Shown in pieces: positions 63,546 to 64,000 of a stretch of DNA of 64,000 nucleotides. Below the pieces are notes generated by a model. That model saw only the letters and a program-made list of their open reading frames with translations. It had not been told where the DNA came from and made no database searches. Source of the DNA: Desulfurella acetivorans A63 (lineage in GTDB: Bacteria; Campylobacterota_A; Desulfurellia; Desulfurellales; Desulfurellaceae); contig CP007051.1 of NCBI GenBank assembly GCA_000517565.1, forward strand, positions 451,171-515,170, written 5' to 3'. The position numbers and the translations under genes were made by a program. Numbering within the stretch: position 1 is the stretch's first letter; every line of letters starts with the position of its first letter.

Positions 63546-64000
63546 ATGAATATCCTGGTGTGTATCAAACAGGTTCCTGATATGGAATCTAAATTTAAAA
63601 TCTCAAGTGACGGACAATGGTATGAACAATCTGATTTAACTTTTAAAATCAATGAATATGATGAGTATGCCATTGAAGAAGCAGTAAGGCTTAAAGAAAA
63701 GTTAGGCAGTGCTGAAGTTGTAGCACTTTCTATTGGTCCAGAACGCACAAAAGAAGCAATAAGAAAAGCTTTAGCTATTGGTGCGGACAAAGGTGTACAT
63801 ATACATGATGATGAATCACACAAAAAAGATTCATTTCAAATTGCTACAATAATTGCAAGTTATGCCAAAGATAAAAACTTTGATATTATATTTTTAGGCA
63901 TGCAGTCTCAAGATAGGGCTTCTGCACAAGTAGGTCCAATTTTATCTGAACTATTGGGTTACAATTGCATTACAACAATTGTTAGTTTTGAGTACCAAGA
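63546..64000 (+). CDS. etfB: Electron transfer flavoprotein beta subunit (3' end outside window)
   Basis: 151 codons are visible from ATG 63546, which follows AAGGAGG. MNILVCIKQVPDMESKF, INEYDEYAIEEAVRLKEK, and FLGMQSQDRASAQVGPILSELLG match EtfB. Carries electrons from acyl-CoA dehydrogenases to the quinone pool or takes part in bifurcation; which of these cannot be told without EtfA and the partner genes. Divergent MerR regulator and operator suggest regulated fatty or branched acid oxidation. Confidence 0.93.
   Translation, partial: MNILVCIKQVPDMESKFKISSDGQWYEQSDLTFKINEYDEYAIEEAVRLKEKLGSAEVVALSIGPERTKEAIRKALAIGADKGVHIHDDESHKKDSFQIATIIASYAKDKNFDIIFLGMQSQDRASAQVGPILSELLGYNCITTIVSFEYQ

Overview
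The window is AT-rich, tightly packed bacterial chromosome from a Gram-negative organism. It carries BamA/Skp, a nearly complete lipid A-Kdo operon, a trimeric-type porin and a TonB receptor. Gene order, a 398-residue FolP, a DUF374-type acyltransferase in the lipid A operon and an ATP-citrate lyase operon suggest a sulfur-reducing Campylobacterota of the Desulfurella/Hippea kind. That placement is inference from content and was not tested by any search.

Layout: 1-9.6 kb is an envelope operon (bamA, skp, lpxD, fabZ, lpxA, lpxB, a DUF374 acyltransferase, lpxK, msbA, waaA), most genes overlapping by a few bases. 9.6-12.5 kb, minus strand, is a TonB-dependent receptor plus a TonB protein behind a cobalamin riboswitch. 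12.6-17.9 kb is a cofactor operon (nadA, nadC, a split glutaminase/NAD synthetase pair, a sirtuin, a DNA glycosylase, coaE). 18-19.3 kb is trxA-trxB; 19.3-21.8 kb is hisC-tyrA-cmk. 21.9-27 kb holds two converging trehalose routes (DUF5752+TreT; OtsA-OtsB fusion with MscS). 28.0-28.4 kb is tmRNA. 28.5-31.4 kb has an RRM protein, hemW and mnmA. 31.7-36.8 kb is an operon of V4R protein, XRE/cupin regulator, an atypical crotonase and ATP-citrate lyase subunits B and A, both interrupted by single-base frameshifts. 36.9-51 kb is mostly housekeeping: accB-accC, trpS, rhomboid-independent M50 protease, feoAB, folP, ftsH, panE, patatin, rhodanese, ridA, a chemoreceptor. 51.0-51.2 kb carries tandem palindromic repeats. 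51.3-54.4 kb is glnA facing a sigma-54 activator, with a matching sigma-54 promoter and palindromes between them. 54.4-58.6 kb looks accessory: small secreted protein, zinc-ribbon membrane proteins, a DUF1874 (AcrIII-1/Crn2 ring nuclease family) protein, nicotinamidase, an EexN-like lipoprotein. The end has a ferritin-like/VIT fusion, MazG, a porin, a MerR regulator and the start of etfB.

Most notable: (1) a predicted cyclic-oligoadenylate ring nuclease with intact catalytic spacing and no CRISPR nearby; (2) four separate genes broken by one extra A/T each, including both ATP-citrate lyase subunits whose active sites are otherwise intact; (3) a crotonase in the acl operon lacking both hydratase glutamates; (4) several genes whose promoters place the transcription start at the start codon (leaderless mRNAs); (5) a complete sigma-54 circuit for glnA.
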